Origin: Candidatus Hydrogenedentota bacterium
GTDB taxonomy: Bacteria > Hydrogenedentota > Hydrogenedentia > Hydrogenedentales > SLHB01
Reading direction: 5' to 3'
NCBI GenBank assembly: GCA_020848835.1
Contig: JADLHJ010000033.1
Coordinates: 1 to 64,000 of the forward strand
Length of the DNA: 64,000 bases
Under the pieces are notes generated by a model that was not told the DNA's origin, ran no database searches, and saw nothing but the letters and a program-made list of their open reading frames with translations. Positions 17,554-26,474 of the stretch are shown piece after piece. The first letter of the stretch is position 1, and every line of letters starts with the position of its first letter. The position numbers and the translations under genes are program-made.

Positions 17554-20500
17554 ATGAAACTTCGATGGTGTGTGTTGGGGCTTGTGGTAGTGGCCTGCGT
17601 GGCCGGCGTGTTGTCGCTTACGCCCGGCGCCAAGGCAGCGGAGGAAGGGTTCACGCCGCTGTTCAACGGCAAGGACCTTTCCGGCTGGAAAGGCGACCCG
17701 CGGTTGTGGAAGGTCGCGGATGGCGCGATCGTTGGATCGACGGACGGTGTCAAGATTGAGAAGAACACCTTCCTGTTTTACGAAACGAAGCAGTTCTCTG
17801 ACTTCGTGCTCAAGGCGAAGGTGAAGCTGCGCAACCATAACAGCGGGATCCAATTCCGCAGCGAGATGCGCGATGGCTACGTCGCCGCGGGATACCAGGC
17901 GGACGTCGCCGACAAGACGTATTTCGGTCTGCTCTATGAAGAGCAGAAGCGCGGCATCCTCGACTACTGGAAGGCGCTGTCTGCCGAGGAGCAAGCGAAG
18001 ATCTTCAGCTACGCGAAACTGGATGATTGGAACCAGTACGAAATCACCTGCCAAGGCGCGCACATCAAGATGGTGCTGAACGGCAACGTGGTTTGCGAGA
18101 TCGACGACCTCGCGGGCGCGCGAAAGGGCTACATAGCGCTGCAACTGCACGTCGGCCCAGACATGCTCGTGCAATACAAGGACATCGAGATCAAAGAACT
18201 GGTGTCAAAAGAAGCCCGCATCAAGCCGGGTGAACTCATGCCCGACGTCGATGCGTCGCGCTCGGAGAAGTTAGGTGTGGAGGGCGCCCAATGGCGCCTT
18301 CCCGAGGGCTTCAGTGTTGAAGAAGTTGCGTCACACGATCTCATCGGCTCCGTGATCAATATGACCTTCGATCATCTCGGCCGCCCATTGGTGGCGACCG
18401 AGAACGAGGGCGTGCGCCTCTTACTCGACGAAAACGGCGACGGCAAATACGACAAGGTGAAGTCGGTAAGCGAGGACGTGAAGCGCGCAATGGGCCTCTG
18501 CTACATCGCGCCGGGCGACCTACTTGTACAGGCAGACGGCGCGCAAGCGCCGGGAATCTATCGCGTGGTCGATAAGAACGGCGACGATATCGCCGACGAA
18601 GTCACGCAGGTTGTGAAAGCGAAGAGCGGCGGTATGGGAGAACATGCCCCGCACGCGATCTCCTGGGGCGCGGACGGCTTTCTATATGTAATGTATGGAA
18701 ATCACGCGTTCCCCGATTTTGAGATCGCAAAAGACTCCCCCAGCCGCGGCCTGCAGGAAGATTTCCTCATGCCGCGCTATTGGGACGCGCGGGGACACGC
18801 CAAGGGCATCTTAGCGCCGGGCGGAACCATCCAACGGTTGTCGCCCGATCTCAAATCGATGTCACAGTTTTGCGCAGGCTTTCGCAACGCCTACGATTTC
18901 GCGGTGGACACTACCGGTGAAATCTTCACCTTCGACTCGGATATGGAATGGGACATCGGCACGCCGTGGTTTCGTCCCGTACGTGTCGTTCATTGTGTGC
19001 CGGGCGCAGACTACGGCTGGCGATCGGGCAGCGGCAAGATGCCGAGTTATTACATCGACACCTTGCCGCCTCTCGACGACGTAGGCCGTGGTTCACCCGT
19101 CGGCACCTGCATCTATGATCATACCGTGTATCCGGAAAAATTCCGTGGCGGTTTCTACATGGGCGATTGGTCGCGCGGCCGCATTCGCGCACTGTTTCCG
19201 AAAGCGCGTGGCGGCCACTTTATCGGCAAGACGGTGGACTTTGTCGTTGGCGAGCCGCTCAACGTGACCGATGTCGATGTCGGCCCCGATGGTTTGATGT
19301 ATTTCACCATCGGTGGGCGCGGCACGCGCGGCGGCATGTATCGCATCAAGTACGGCGATGCGATCGCAAAACAGGAAACCCCGAAGACGGTCGAACAAGT
19401 TGTCGCGCAACCCATGCGCCGCTCCGCGTGGGGACGTTACGCCCTCGTTCAAGCCAAGGACGCAATGGGTGCTGAGTGGGAGCGTGGCCTCGTTACTTTC
19501 GCGCGTAATGCGAAAGCGCCGGCAGAACAGCGCATCGCCGCATTGGAAGCATTACAAACCCACGGCCCAAAACCGTCGCGTACGCTGCTCGGGAAACTGT
19601 CGAAGGATGACAATGCCGCGGTACGCGCATTCGCGGTGTACCTGTTGGGAACACACGCGCTGAAGGAAGTGAAGAAACCCTTGACCGCAGCGCTGTTGGA
19701 TGATGACGCGCTGGTCCAGCGACATGCTTGCGAATCCATTGTGCGCGCAGGACTGAATACGGAATCGAGGATCTCCGAATCCGATGCGATGCTGGGTAAT
19801 TTGATTGGCTTGCTCAACAGCGAGGACCGTTTCGTGCGCTATGCCGCGCGCACGGCGATCGAGCGCACCCCGCGCGACGCTTGGGCGGAAAAAGTACTCA
19901 CACTGGAATCCAGTAAAGAACCGCGCGCGCTGATCGAAGGCCTTGTCGCGTTGATCCACACGCAGAACGGCGCCTCGGATATGGATGCTGTTTTTACCAA
20001 GATTGCTTCGAGCGACGCTGAATTGTCCGAGGACGATTTGCTTGCTGCGTTGCGCGTGATCGAACTGGCATTTATCCGCGACGCGCAGGGCACCGACCGC
20101 AGCGCGTTCACGCAACAGGTCGGCCCAAAGCTGTTGGCCGCGTTCCCCTCGCAGAACCCTGCAATTAATCGCGAACTACAAATCGTGCTTGCGCACATGG
20201 AACTGCCCGGCGCGATTGACAAGATGCTTGCGTACCAGGCGGCATCGAAAGCGCAGGAAGAGCAGATCCACACCGCATATTGCCTGCGCACCGTGCAGGG
20301 CGGTTGGACGCGCGAACAGCGCGACAAGTTTGTTGCGTGGTTTGACGGCGCGCGCGAAATGGGCGGCGGCGCGAGCTTCGAAGGCTTCATCGAACTCATC
20401 TGGCAGGATGCGCTTGCACTGTTGCCAGAGGAAGAGAAGACCTTGGCCGCCGCGCGGAAGGACGCACAGATCGCCAAGCGAAACGCGGATGCGCTCGCGT

Positions 20501-21042
20501 TGCTGACCGAGTTGCAGGCGCAGGGCGAAGGCAAAGCATCAGAACTCGCACAGATGAGCCTGCAAGAGATTAAGGAATACCTCGAATACGATCCGATGTC
20601 CTACGCAAAGAACGACGAGGACTGGAAGCATTTCAATGATGTGGGATCGAAGGCGTTTATCAAAGCGCGTTGCGTGAACTGTCACGTGTTCGGCACCGTC
20701 GGCAAAGGCGGCGGCCCTGATCTCTCCACTGTCGCAAGCCGTTTCCGCCGCGCGGACTTAATCGATGCCATCGCCGAACCGTCGAAAGTAATCTCGGATC
20801 AATACATCGGTCTCGAAATCGAACTGAACGATCTCTCAACGGTCACCGGCATGATGGTCACGGAAGACGACAAGACCCTGACGGTGATCGATGCTACCGG
20901 CAAGCGCGTGGACATTCCGAAGGCGGACATCGAATCGCGCAAACCCGCGACGAAATCGATCATGCCCGAAGGTTTGCTGAACACCATGAGCCTCGGCGAA
21001 CTCGCTGCGCTGATCAATTACCTGGAGCGCGGCGCGCAATAA
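17554..21042 (+). CDS. Secreted 3-keto-disaccharide hydrolase domain / beta-propeller / HEAT / cytochrome c fusion (planctomycete type)
   Basis: About 1162 residues with a signal peptide ending near AKAAEEG. Domains in order: (1) about 30-205, a DUF1080 / 3-keto-disaccharide hydrolase-like jelly roll (FTPLFNGKDLSGWKG, NSGIQFRSEM, WNQYEITCQG); (2) about 225-600, a membrane-bound-dehydrogenase-type beta-propeller with repeated DENGDGKYD-like loops and GFRNAYDFAVD; (3) about 620-950, HEAT repeats; (4) a C-terminal planctomycete-type heme-binding domain with CVNCH (Cys 1040, Cys 1043, His 1044) and late MPEGLLNTM as possible distal Met ligand. It probably links sugar cleavage to electron transfer in the periplasm. 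The start at 17554 has AGGAG 7 bases upstream. It is the only one of the three related proteins in the window with the hydrolase module. Confidence 0.88.
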   Translation: MKLRWCVLGLVVVACVAGVLSLTPGAKAAEEGFTPLFNGKDLSGWKGDPRLWKVADGAIVGSTDGVKIEKNTFLFYETKQFSDFVLKAKVKLRNHNSGIQFRSEMRDGYVAAGYQADVADKTYFGLLYEEQKRGILDYWKALSAEEQAKIFSYAKLDDWNQYEITCQGAHIKMVLNGNVVCEIDDLAGARKGYIALQLHVGPDMLVQYKDIEIKELVSKEARIKPGELMPDVDASRSEKLGVEGAQWRLPEGFSVEEVASHDLIGSVINMTFDHLGRPLVATENEGVRLLLDENGDGKYDKVKSVSEDVKRAMGLCYIAPGDLLVQADGAQAPGIYRVVDKNGDDIADEVTQVVKAKSGGMGEHAPHAISWGADGFLYVMYGNHAFPDFEIAKDSPSRGLQEDFLMPRYWDARGHAKGILAPGGTIQRLSPDLKSMSQFCAGFRNAYDFAVDTTGEIFTFDSDMEWDIGTPWFRPVRVVHCVPGADYGWRSGSGKMPSYYIDTLPPLDDVGRGSPVGTCIYDHTVYPEKFRGGFYMGDWSRGRIRALFPKARGGHFIGKTVDFVVGEPLNVTDVDVGPDGLMYFTIGGRGTRGGMYRIKYGDAIAKQETPKTVEQVVAQPMRRSAWGRYALVQAKDAMGAEWERGLVTFARNAKAPAEQRIAALEALQTHGPKPSRTLLGKLSKDDNAAVRAFAVYLLGTHALKEVKKPLTAALLDDDALVQRHACESIVRAGLNTESRISESDAMLGNLIGLLNSEDRFVRYAARTAIERTPRDAWAEKVLTLESSKEPRALIEGLVALIHTQNGASDMDAVFTKIASSDAELSEDDLLAALRVIELAFIRDAQGTDRSAFTQQVGPKLLAAFPSQNPAINRELQIVLAHMELPGAIDKMLAYQAASKAQEEQIHTAYCLRTVQGGWTREQRDKFVAWFDGAREMGGGASFEGFIELIWQDALALLPEEEKTLAAARKDAQIAKRNADALALLTELQAQGEGKASELAQMSLQEIKEYLEYDPMSYAKNDEDWKHFNDVGSKAFIKARCVNCHVFGTVGKGGGPDLSTVASRFRRADLIDAIAEPSKVISDQYIGLEIELNDLSTVTGMMVTEDDKTLTVIDATGKRVDIPKADIESRKPATKSIMPEGLLNTMSLGELAALINYLERGAQ

Positions 21043-21053
21043 CAAATTCAATT

Positions 21054-21084
21054 TATCCACAGATCGCACAGATAAGCACTGATT
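21054..21084 (+). repeat. Dispersed CCACAGAT-type intergenic repeat, copy 1
   Basis: ATCCACAGATCGCACAGAT and following bases, directly after a stop codon. The same sequence type recurs at 22722-22742 and 38085-38119, always between genes. Confidence 0.7.
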
Positions 21085-21107
21085 GAAACTCAACGGAGCA
21101 CGTAGTT

Positions 21108-22649
21108 GTGGCGAAATCGAATCAGTCCGATAGGGTGACGCGGCGTGATGTTTTGCGAGGTACCGCGGTCGCGGGAATTGCTTCCGGTGTTGTCGCGTCC
21201 ACAATGTCAACGTTAGCCACTGTGTCCACCGCCGAAGCCGCACGCGGCGGCGTGATTCACAAGGAAAACGCGCACGCGGGCTCAACCGACTGGCAACTCA
21301 CGTACACGAAAGTCGATCCGAAGACGCGCTACCGTTGTCCTTGGATTGAGGGCTACTGTTCGCGCGCGAGCGTGAAGGCGGGTGAAGCGCTGGACATTAT
21401 GGTGAGCACAAATCCGCCGGGGCGTTTCACCATCGAAATCTTTCGCATGGGCTATTACGACGGCGCGGGCGCGCGCTTGATGCAGAAGCTCGGACCTTTT
21501 GACGGCGTCGCGCAACCTGATCCGCCCGTGGGCGAGGAGCGTCTGCGCGAGTGCCAGTGGAAACCTTGCACGACGATTACGATTCCCGAGGATTGGGTGA
21601 GCGGCATTTATCTCGGGCGGCTTTCGCTCATCGATACGCAGTGGCAGAGCTACATCATTTTCATCGTGCGCGACGATCGCAAGGCGGACGTTGTCTTTCA
21701 GTGCAGCGACAATACGTGGCAGGCCTACAACCGCTGGCCCGATAATTTTTCGCTCTACGACAACGGCGAAAGCGAGTGGGCGCTGAAGTCTGGCATTCGC
21801 GTGAGCTATGACCGGCCTTACGGAAAGTATTGCCAGATTCTCGATGCACCGCAGTCGCAAGGGTCCGGCGAATTCTTGTTGTGGGAATTTCCGTTTGTGT
21901 ACTGGCTCGAACGCGAAGGCTATGACGTTACCTACATTTCCAACACCGACACGCACGCGGACATCAAAAGCATCTCGCGCGCGAAGGCGATGATTTCCGT
22001 TGGCCACGACGAATATTGGAGCCTCGAACAGTTCAATCACGTGAAGCAGGCGATCGCCGAAGGCCTCAACGTTGGTTTCTTCTCCGGCAACACCTGCTGT
22101 TTCGTCACGCCTTTCGCTCCAAGTTCATCCGGTGTGCCGAACCGCAATTTCACCCGCGCGGGTTGCTTCGGTGGCGCGAGCCAAGCGGAAAAGGAATACG
22201 GCATGGGGCCCTTCCCATTGGAAGGCCCCGACGAACGCGAGATCATCGGCGCGCGCACGATCATTCCATTCAACGGCGCGGGCGACTGGATCGTCTCCGA
22301 CGATTCGCATTGGATGTTCGAAGGCACCGGCATGAAAAACGGCGACGGCATTCCCGGCATCGTGGGCTGGGAATTTCACGGCGAACCGCTCGACATCCCA
22401 GGATTGAAGATTGTCGCGAAAGGCGACGCGCTGAACTCAGGCGATCAAGTCGCGCACTGGACAGCAACAATCTATCCCGGCCCCAAAGACAATCACGTAT
22501 TCAACGCATCGACAATCTGGTGGGCGCAAGGCCTCTCGTCGCCACCGGGCCACATGCTCCCCTATTCGCACAACGGCCGCCCGCACGGGCCCGACGAACG
22601 TGTGCAGAAGATTACGCACAATCTGCTGAAACGGTTCTTAAAGACTTGA
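21108..22649 (+). CDS. Tat-exported N,N-dimethylformamidase beta-subunit-like protein
   Basis: 513 residues. A twin-Arg signal (TRRDVLRGTAVAG) is followed by an N-terminal beta-domain (FTIEIFRMGYYDGAGARLM) and by the conserved segments SDNTWQAYNRWPDNFSLYD, VGHDEYWSLEQF and GFFSGNTCCF. These match the large C-terminal domain found in dimethylformamidase beta subunits and many planctomycete-type secreted homologues. In the true enzyme this domain carries the iron site for amide hydrolysis. Here the activity is unproven, and sugar-amide or glycan chemistry is equally possible. The GTG start has GGAG 9 bases upstream. It lies between two heme/propeller genes in the same direction, with repeat sequences on both sides. 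Confidence 0.75.
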   Translation: MAKSNQSDRVTRRDVLRGTAVAGIASGVVASTMSTLATVSTAEAARGGVIHKENAHAGSTDWQLTYTKVDPKTRYRCPWIEGYCSRASVKAGEALDIMVSTNPPGRFTIEIFRMGYYDGAGARLMQKLGPFDGVAQPDPPVGEERLRECQWKPCTTITIPEDWVSGIYLGRLSLIDTQWQSYIIFIVRDDRKADVVFQCSDNTWQAYNRWPDNFSLYDNGESEWALKSGIRVSYDRPYGKYCQILDAPQSQGSGEFLLWEFPFVYWLEREGYDVTYISNTDTHADIKSISRAKAMISVGHDEYWSLEQFNHVKQAIAEGLNVGFFSGNTCCFVTPFAPSSSGVPNRNFTRAGCFGGASQAEKEYGMGPFPLEGPDEREIIGARTIIPFNGAGDWIVSDDSHWMFEGTGMKNGDGIPGIVGWEFHGEPLDIPGLKIVAKGDALNSGDQVAHWTATIYPGPKDNHVFNASTIWWAQGLSSPPGHMLPYSHNGRPHGPDERVQKITHNLLKRFLKT

Positions 22650-22742
22650 ACCACGAAGACACGGAGGTCACGGAGAAAACCTGTCCGCAGATGGCGCAGA
22701 TAAACGCAGATGCAAGAAATTCGTCCACAGATTACACAGATT
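22650..22742. repeat. Cluster of three dispersed repeat types after the DMFase-like gene
   Basis: Immediately after the stop come ACCACGAAGACACGGAGGTC... (22650-22680), then CCGCAGATGGCGCAGATAAA-type sequence (22687-22715), then CGTCCACAGATTACACAGAT (22723-22742). The first is repeated in inverted orientation at 22811-22845, inside the next reading frame. Confidence 0.8.
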
Positions 22743-22755
22743 GGAAAAATGACAC

Positions 22756-25700
22756 ATGCCAATTCTCAGCAGAATGAATTCGCTTATATTGAAATTCCCC
22801 TCCTGTTCTTTTCCTCTCCGTGCGCTCCGTGTCTCCGTGGTGAATCTTCTTAGTGTTTCTCTGTGCTCTTTGTGGGTGACCGCCTCCGCAGACGAACCCG
22901 CGCGCGGTCTTGCCGCATTGAAAGTGCCGGACGGCTTCGAAGTTTCCATCGCGGCGCCGCCGGAGATTTCGTCGTACCCAATGTTCATGGAATTTGATCA
23001 TCAGGGGCGCATGTACATCGCGGAATCATCCGGCAAAAACACCAAGGGCAGGGACACACCCAAATTCCCCGAGTGCATGATCCTGCAGATCGAAGACACG
23101 GACGAAGACGGCGTGTTCGACAAGCGCACGGTGTTCGCGGACAAGCTCAGCCTGCCGATGGGCGTGTTGTGGTACCGCGGCGCGATTTACTGCGCGTCGC
23201 CGCCGGATTTTTTCCGCTTTGAAGACACCGACAACGACGGCGTCGCAGACAAAAAGGAAGTGCTGCTCACCGGTTGGAACGTGCTGAACACCGCGAGCCT
23301 GCACGGCCCCTTCTTAGGTCCCGATGGCTACATGTATTTAACGCATGGCCGCCACGGTTACGACATCATGTCGAAGGAAGGCGTGCATTATCAGGGACAG
23401 GCCGCGCGGATATGGCGTTGCAAACCTGACGGCACACAGCTCGAACGTTTCTGCGGCGGCGGTTTCGACAACCCCATCGAACTCGTGTGGCTCGACAACG
23501 GCGACATGATCGGCACGATGACCTATTTCACCAACCCCATGAACGGCCAGCGCGACGCGCTCATGCATTGGGTCGAAGGCGGCGTGTACCCGAAACCGGA
23601 AGGTGTCATCGCTGAATTCATCCAGACCGGCGATCTCATGCCCGTGCTCACAAAATTCTCGCGCATCGCGCCCTCAGGCCTAATGAAATACCGCGGCGCA
23701 AACTTCCCCGAAGAATACAAAGGCAACCTCTTCAGCGCGCAGTTCAACCCGCACCGCGTGCAACGCCACGTCCTCACCCCCAGCGGCGCAAGCTACACCA
23801 GCGTCGACACCGACTTCCTCACGTCCAGCGATCCCGACTTCCATCCAACAGATGTCATCGAAGACGCTGATGGTTCCATCTTAGTTTCTGACACCGGAGG
23901 TTGGTACGTCGATGCATGCCCAATCTCGCGCGTATCAAAGCCAGAAGTGCGTGGGAGCATCTATCGAATTAGCAAACGCAATGGGGAAAAGCCGGAGGAT
24001 CCTTGGGGATTGAAGGAAAATCTAGATGGTGTAGAGGGAGCAAAACTCGCGCTCCATTTAACGCTGGATCTAACAAGGCCGCGTGTACGTGATCGCGCGT
24101 TTGAAATACTTGCCGACAAATGGCGCGATAATTCAGAGATAGCGGAAGATATCGGCTCATGGTTCGCAAAGAATGATGGTAGTGCTCGACCTCAGCTAGC
24201 CTATTTGCTTGGTCAGATTGCGACACCGGAAGCGCAAAAGGAACTTCGCGATCTGGTGATGAAGCGCTCCGATCCGCGATCGGTTGCTTATGCCGCTTAC
24301 GTCCTTGGTCTGATTGGAAATGCGGACTCCACTGAAGCTCTGGTAGGGTGCTTGGAGAAAGAGAACCCTTCAGTACGTCGAAACGCGGCCTTATCGTTAG
24401 GTCGTTTAAAAGCGACGTCGGCAGTTGCCTCGCTATTGAAAGTGAGCAATGAGTCAAACGATCGTTTCGTTGAGCACGCGATCATTTATGCGCTGATTGA
24501 AATCAACGATTCGAATAAATTACTCGAAGCACTAAACAGTGAAAACCCCGCCGCACGCAAAGCCGCGTTCATAGCACTCGATCAACTTAAGAGCGACAAG
24601 CTCACCGCCGGTCACGCGATCGCATTTCTAAATTCTGATAGCGAAGACCTACGCAAGACGGGCCTGTGGGTCGCGTCGCGGCACCCGGAATGGTCAGGCA
24701 GCGTGCTGGCGTTGCTGGAAGAAAAGGTCAACGCGCCGGACCTCGCACCGGAGACTGCGGGCGGCATCCGCGAAGTAATTCTCGCCTACGCGCAGGACGC
24801 CAACGTTCAGGCCTTCATGGCGCGCGTGGCCGGTGATGATGCCGCGCCCGCGCCGCGTCGTTTGTTTATGTTGGAGACGATTGAGAAGGCCGCGCTGAAT
24901 CCCCTGCCGGACGGAATCGTGAAGTCGGTCGGAAAATCATTGCAATCGTCTGATGCATCGGTGCGTTACCGCGCGGCGACATTGATTGCATCGCGCAAGA
25001 TCACTGTATTCGATGATCAGTTGCTTGCGCTTGTGGACAATGCGGGCGAGACGCCCGCGCTCCGTTTAAGCGCACTCGGTACCGCATTGGTGCGCACGCC
25101 CGAGCTCAATGAAACTCGCTACGCATTTCTGCTGGAAAACCTCGGTGAAAAGATCGATCCCGCGCAACGGCTCTCAGCAGGCAAAGTGATCGGCGGCGCG
25201 AAACTGACCAATGATCAACTCCGCGTGCTCGCGGAACAATACTTGCCAAAAGCCGACGCGCTCACCTTTCCCGCACTGCTCGATGCATTTAAAAACGGTA
25301 GTGACGATGCGGTAGGCCAATCCCTGGTAAAAAGTCTATCGACGGCGGCAATCCAGCCGAGCATGATCCCGGGCGGTTTGGACGCATTGCTCGCCTCGTA
25401 TCCCGATCCAGTAAAACAGGCCGCCGCGCCCTTACGCGCGCAAGTGGAAGCGGAAGAAAAGGCGCGCCTCGAAAAGCTCGCGACCATCGAACCGTTGATC
25501 GGTCACGGCGACGTGGGCCGTGGACGCCAACTCTTTTTTAACGAAAAGATCGCGTGCTTCACCTGCCACACCGTCGGCCCTGAAGGCGGCACGGTCGGCC
25601 CTGATCTTACGACCATCGGCGCGATACGCTCCGGCCACGACCTGCTCGAAGCGATCCTCTTCCCGAACGCTAGCTTCGTGCCTGGCTACGAGTCGATGCG

Positions 25701-25983
25701 CATCAGCGCGAAAGACCCCGACTTCGGCGGGGATGTCGAATACGTCGGCGTCATCGGCGAACAAACGCCGGACGCCGTTCTTCTGCGCCAAAACGCCAAA
25801 GATTCGATTCGCATTCCGCGCTCCGACATCTCCGCGATGGACCAAGCACCCAACTCGATCATGCCCCAGGGCCTCGACTCCGGCATGACCCAGGAGCAAT
25901 TGCTCGATTTGCTTGCGTTCCTGCAATCGTTAAACAATGAACAGTGGCTGCTTCCCGAACGCCGCGAAACTGCGAAGAATTGA
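22756..25983 (+). CDS. Secreted beta-propeller / HEAT / cytochrome c protein (planctomycete type)
   Basis: Up to 1075 residues. After a hydrophobic leader come a propeller (about 45-400; VPDGFEVSIAAPPEISSYPMFMEFD, EDTDEDGVFDK and DTDNDGVADKKE calcium-loop-like motifs), HEAT repeats (about 420-880), and a C-terminal heme domain with CFTCH (Cys 934, Cys 937, His 938), GTVGPDLTTIG and a terminal NSIMPQGL. The role is expected in periplasmic electron transfer or sugar oxidation. The start is uncertain: ATG 22756 and ATG 22774 both lack a Shine-Dalgarno, and the leader up to TASADEP is encoded by a dispersed repeat in inverted orientation. Between about 23860 and 24530 codon use turns AT-richer than in either flank. 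The heme type and fold are secure; the N-terminus is not. Confidence 0.87.
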   Translation: MPILSRMNSLILKFPSCSFPLRALRVSVVNLLSVSLCSLWVTASADEPARGLAALKVPDGFEVSIAAPPEISSYPMFMEFDHQGRMYIAESSGKNTKGRDTPKFPECMILQIEDTDEDGVFDKRTVFADKLSLPMGVLWYRGAIYCASPPDFFRFEDTDNDGVADKKEVLLTGWNVLNTASLHGPFLGPDGYMYLTHGRHGYDIMSKEGVHYQGQAARIWRCKPDGTQLERFCGGGFDNPIELVWLDNGDMIGTMTYFTNPMNGQRDALMHWVEGGVYPKPEGVIAEFIQTGDLMPVLTKFSRIAPSGLMKYRGANFPEEYKGNLFSAQFNPHRVQRHVLTPSGASYTSVDTDFLTSSDPDFHPTDVIEDADGSILVSDTGGWYVDACPISRVSKPEVRGSIYRISKRNGEKPEDPWGLKENLDGVEGAKLALHLTLDLTRPRVRDRAFEILADKWRDNSEIAEDIGSWFAKNDGSARPQLAYLLGQIATPEAQKELRDLVMKRSDPRSVAYAAYVLGLIGNADSTEALVGCLEKENPSVRRNAALSLGRLKATSAVASLLKVSNESNDRFVEHAIIYALIEINDSNKLLEALNSENPAARKAAFIALDQLKSDKLTAGHAIAFLNSDSEDLRKTGLWVASRHPEWSGSVLALLEEKVNAPDLAPETAGGIREVILAYAQDANVQAFMARVAGDDAAPAPRRLFMLETIEKAALNPLPDGIVKSVGKSLQSSDASVRYRAATLIASRKITVFDDQLLALVDNAGETPALRLSALGTALVRTPELNETRYAFLLENLGEKIDPAQRLSAGKVIGGAKLTNDQLRVLAEQYLPKADALTFPALLDAFKNGSDDAVGQSLVKSLSTAAIQPSMIPGGLDALLASYPDPVKQAAAPLRAQVEAEEKARLEKLATIEPLIGHGDVGRGRQLFFNEKIACFTCHTVGPEGGTVGPDLTTIGAIRSGHDLLEAILFPNASFVPGYESMRISAKDPDFGGDVEYVGVIGEQTPDAVLLRQNAKDSIRIPRSDISAMDQAPNSIMPQGLDSGMTQEQLLDLLAFLQSLNNEQWLLPERRETAKN
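22811..22876 (-). repeat. Inverted copy of the ACCACGAAGACACGGAG repeat, inside a coding leader
   Basis: CTCCGTGTCTCCGTGGTGAA and the following CTTAGTGTTTCTCTGTGCTC are the reverse complement of the repeat type at 22650-22680. They are read here as the hydrophobic leader of the heme/propeller protein. Confidence 0.75.
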
Positions 25984-26039
25984 GGGGTGCTGACTGTTTT
26001 GAGTCACTGCGAAGAACAAAGCAGAGCTTTTCAAGAGTG

Positions 26040-26065
26040 CGTTCCCAAGCTGGAGCTTGGGAACG
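26040..26065. repeat. GTTCCCAAGC palindrome
   Basis: A perfect 12-bp inverted repeat (CGTTCCCAAGCT at 26040-26051, AGCTTGGGAACG at 26054-26065) with a 2-base spacer in the 141-base gap after the heme/propeller gene. A decayed relative lies at 53826-53862. It could act as terminator hairpin or be a REP-like element. Confidence 0.85.
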
Positions 26066-26124
26066 AGTAAATCGCTTAGGGGCGAAAGAACCACCGCCAC
26101 AAAACAGAAAGTAAAATTGTTCTG

Positions 26125-26439
26125 ATGCCAGTTCTCGCAATCTACCGGTACCGCGTCAAGCCCGGTCGCATGGCGGACTTCTACACCAAGCTGGGCGCGG
26201 CGGTGGACCCGAAGTTCGAAAGTGCGGTGATGGCGAAGAACGTCCGCGTATATCACGACACCGTCCCAGGACCCGAGTCGGAGTTTGTAGAGATTCACAT
26301 CGAATACGAAAGCATGTCAGCGTTCGGTGCGCGCAACGATTTCGAGCACAAGAACATTGAATGGCAACAACTATTCGCACCAAGACAAGATTCGCCGGAG
26401 ATTCTGGTTTCTGTACGCTTGTTGACGGAGATGGTCTGA
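26125..26439 (+). CDS. Small protein, dimeric alpha/beta-barrel-like, function unknown
   Basis: 104 residues, no signal peptide. The pattern VLAIYRYRVKPGRMADFYTKL ... EFVEIHIEYESMSAFGARND ... EILVSVRLLTEMV resembles the small ferredoxin-like fold of NIPSNAP or antibiotic-biosynthesis-monooxygenase-type proteins. No catalytic residue can be named. It ends 35 bases before the Gfo/Idh gene in the same direction, so it may be co-transcribed with it. No clear Shine-Dalgarno is visible before the ATG. Confidence 0.6.
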   Translation: MPVLAIYRYRVKPGRMADFYTKLGAAVDPKFESAVMAKNVRVYHDTVPGPESEFVEIHIEYESMSAFGARNDFEHKNIEWQQLFAPRQDSPEILVSVRLLTEMV

Positions 26440-26474
26440 CGCATCTGTACATACGAAACGGGAGGGAAGTGGGA

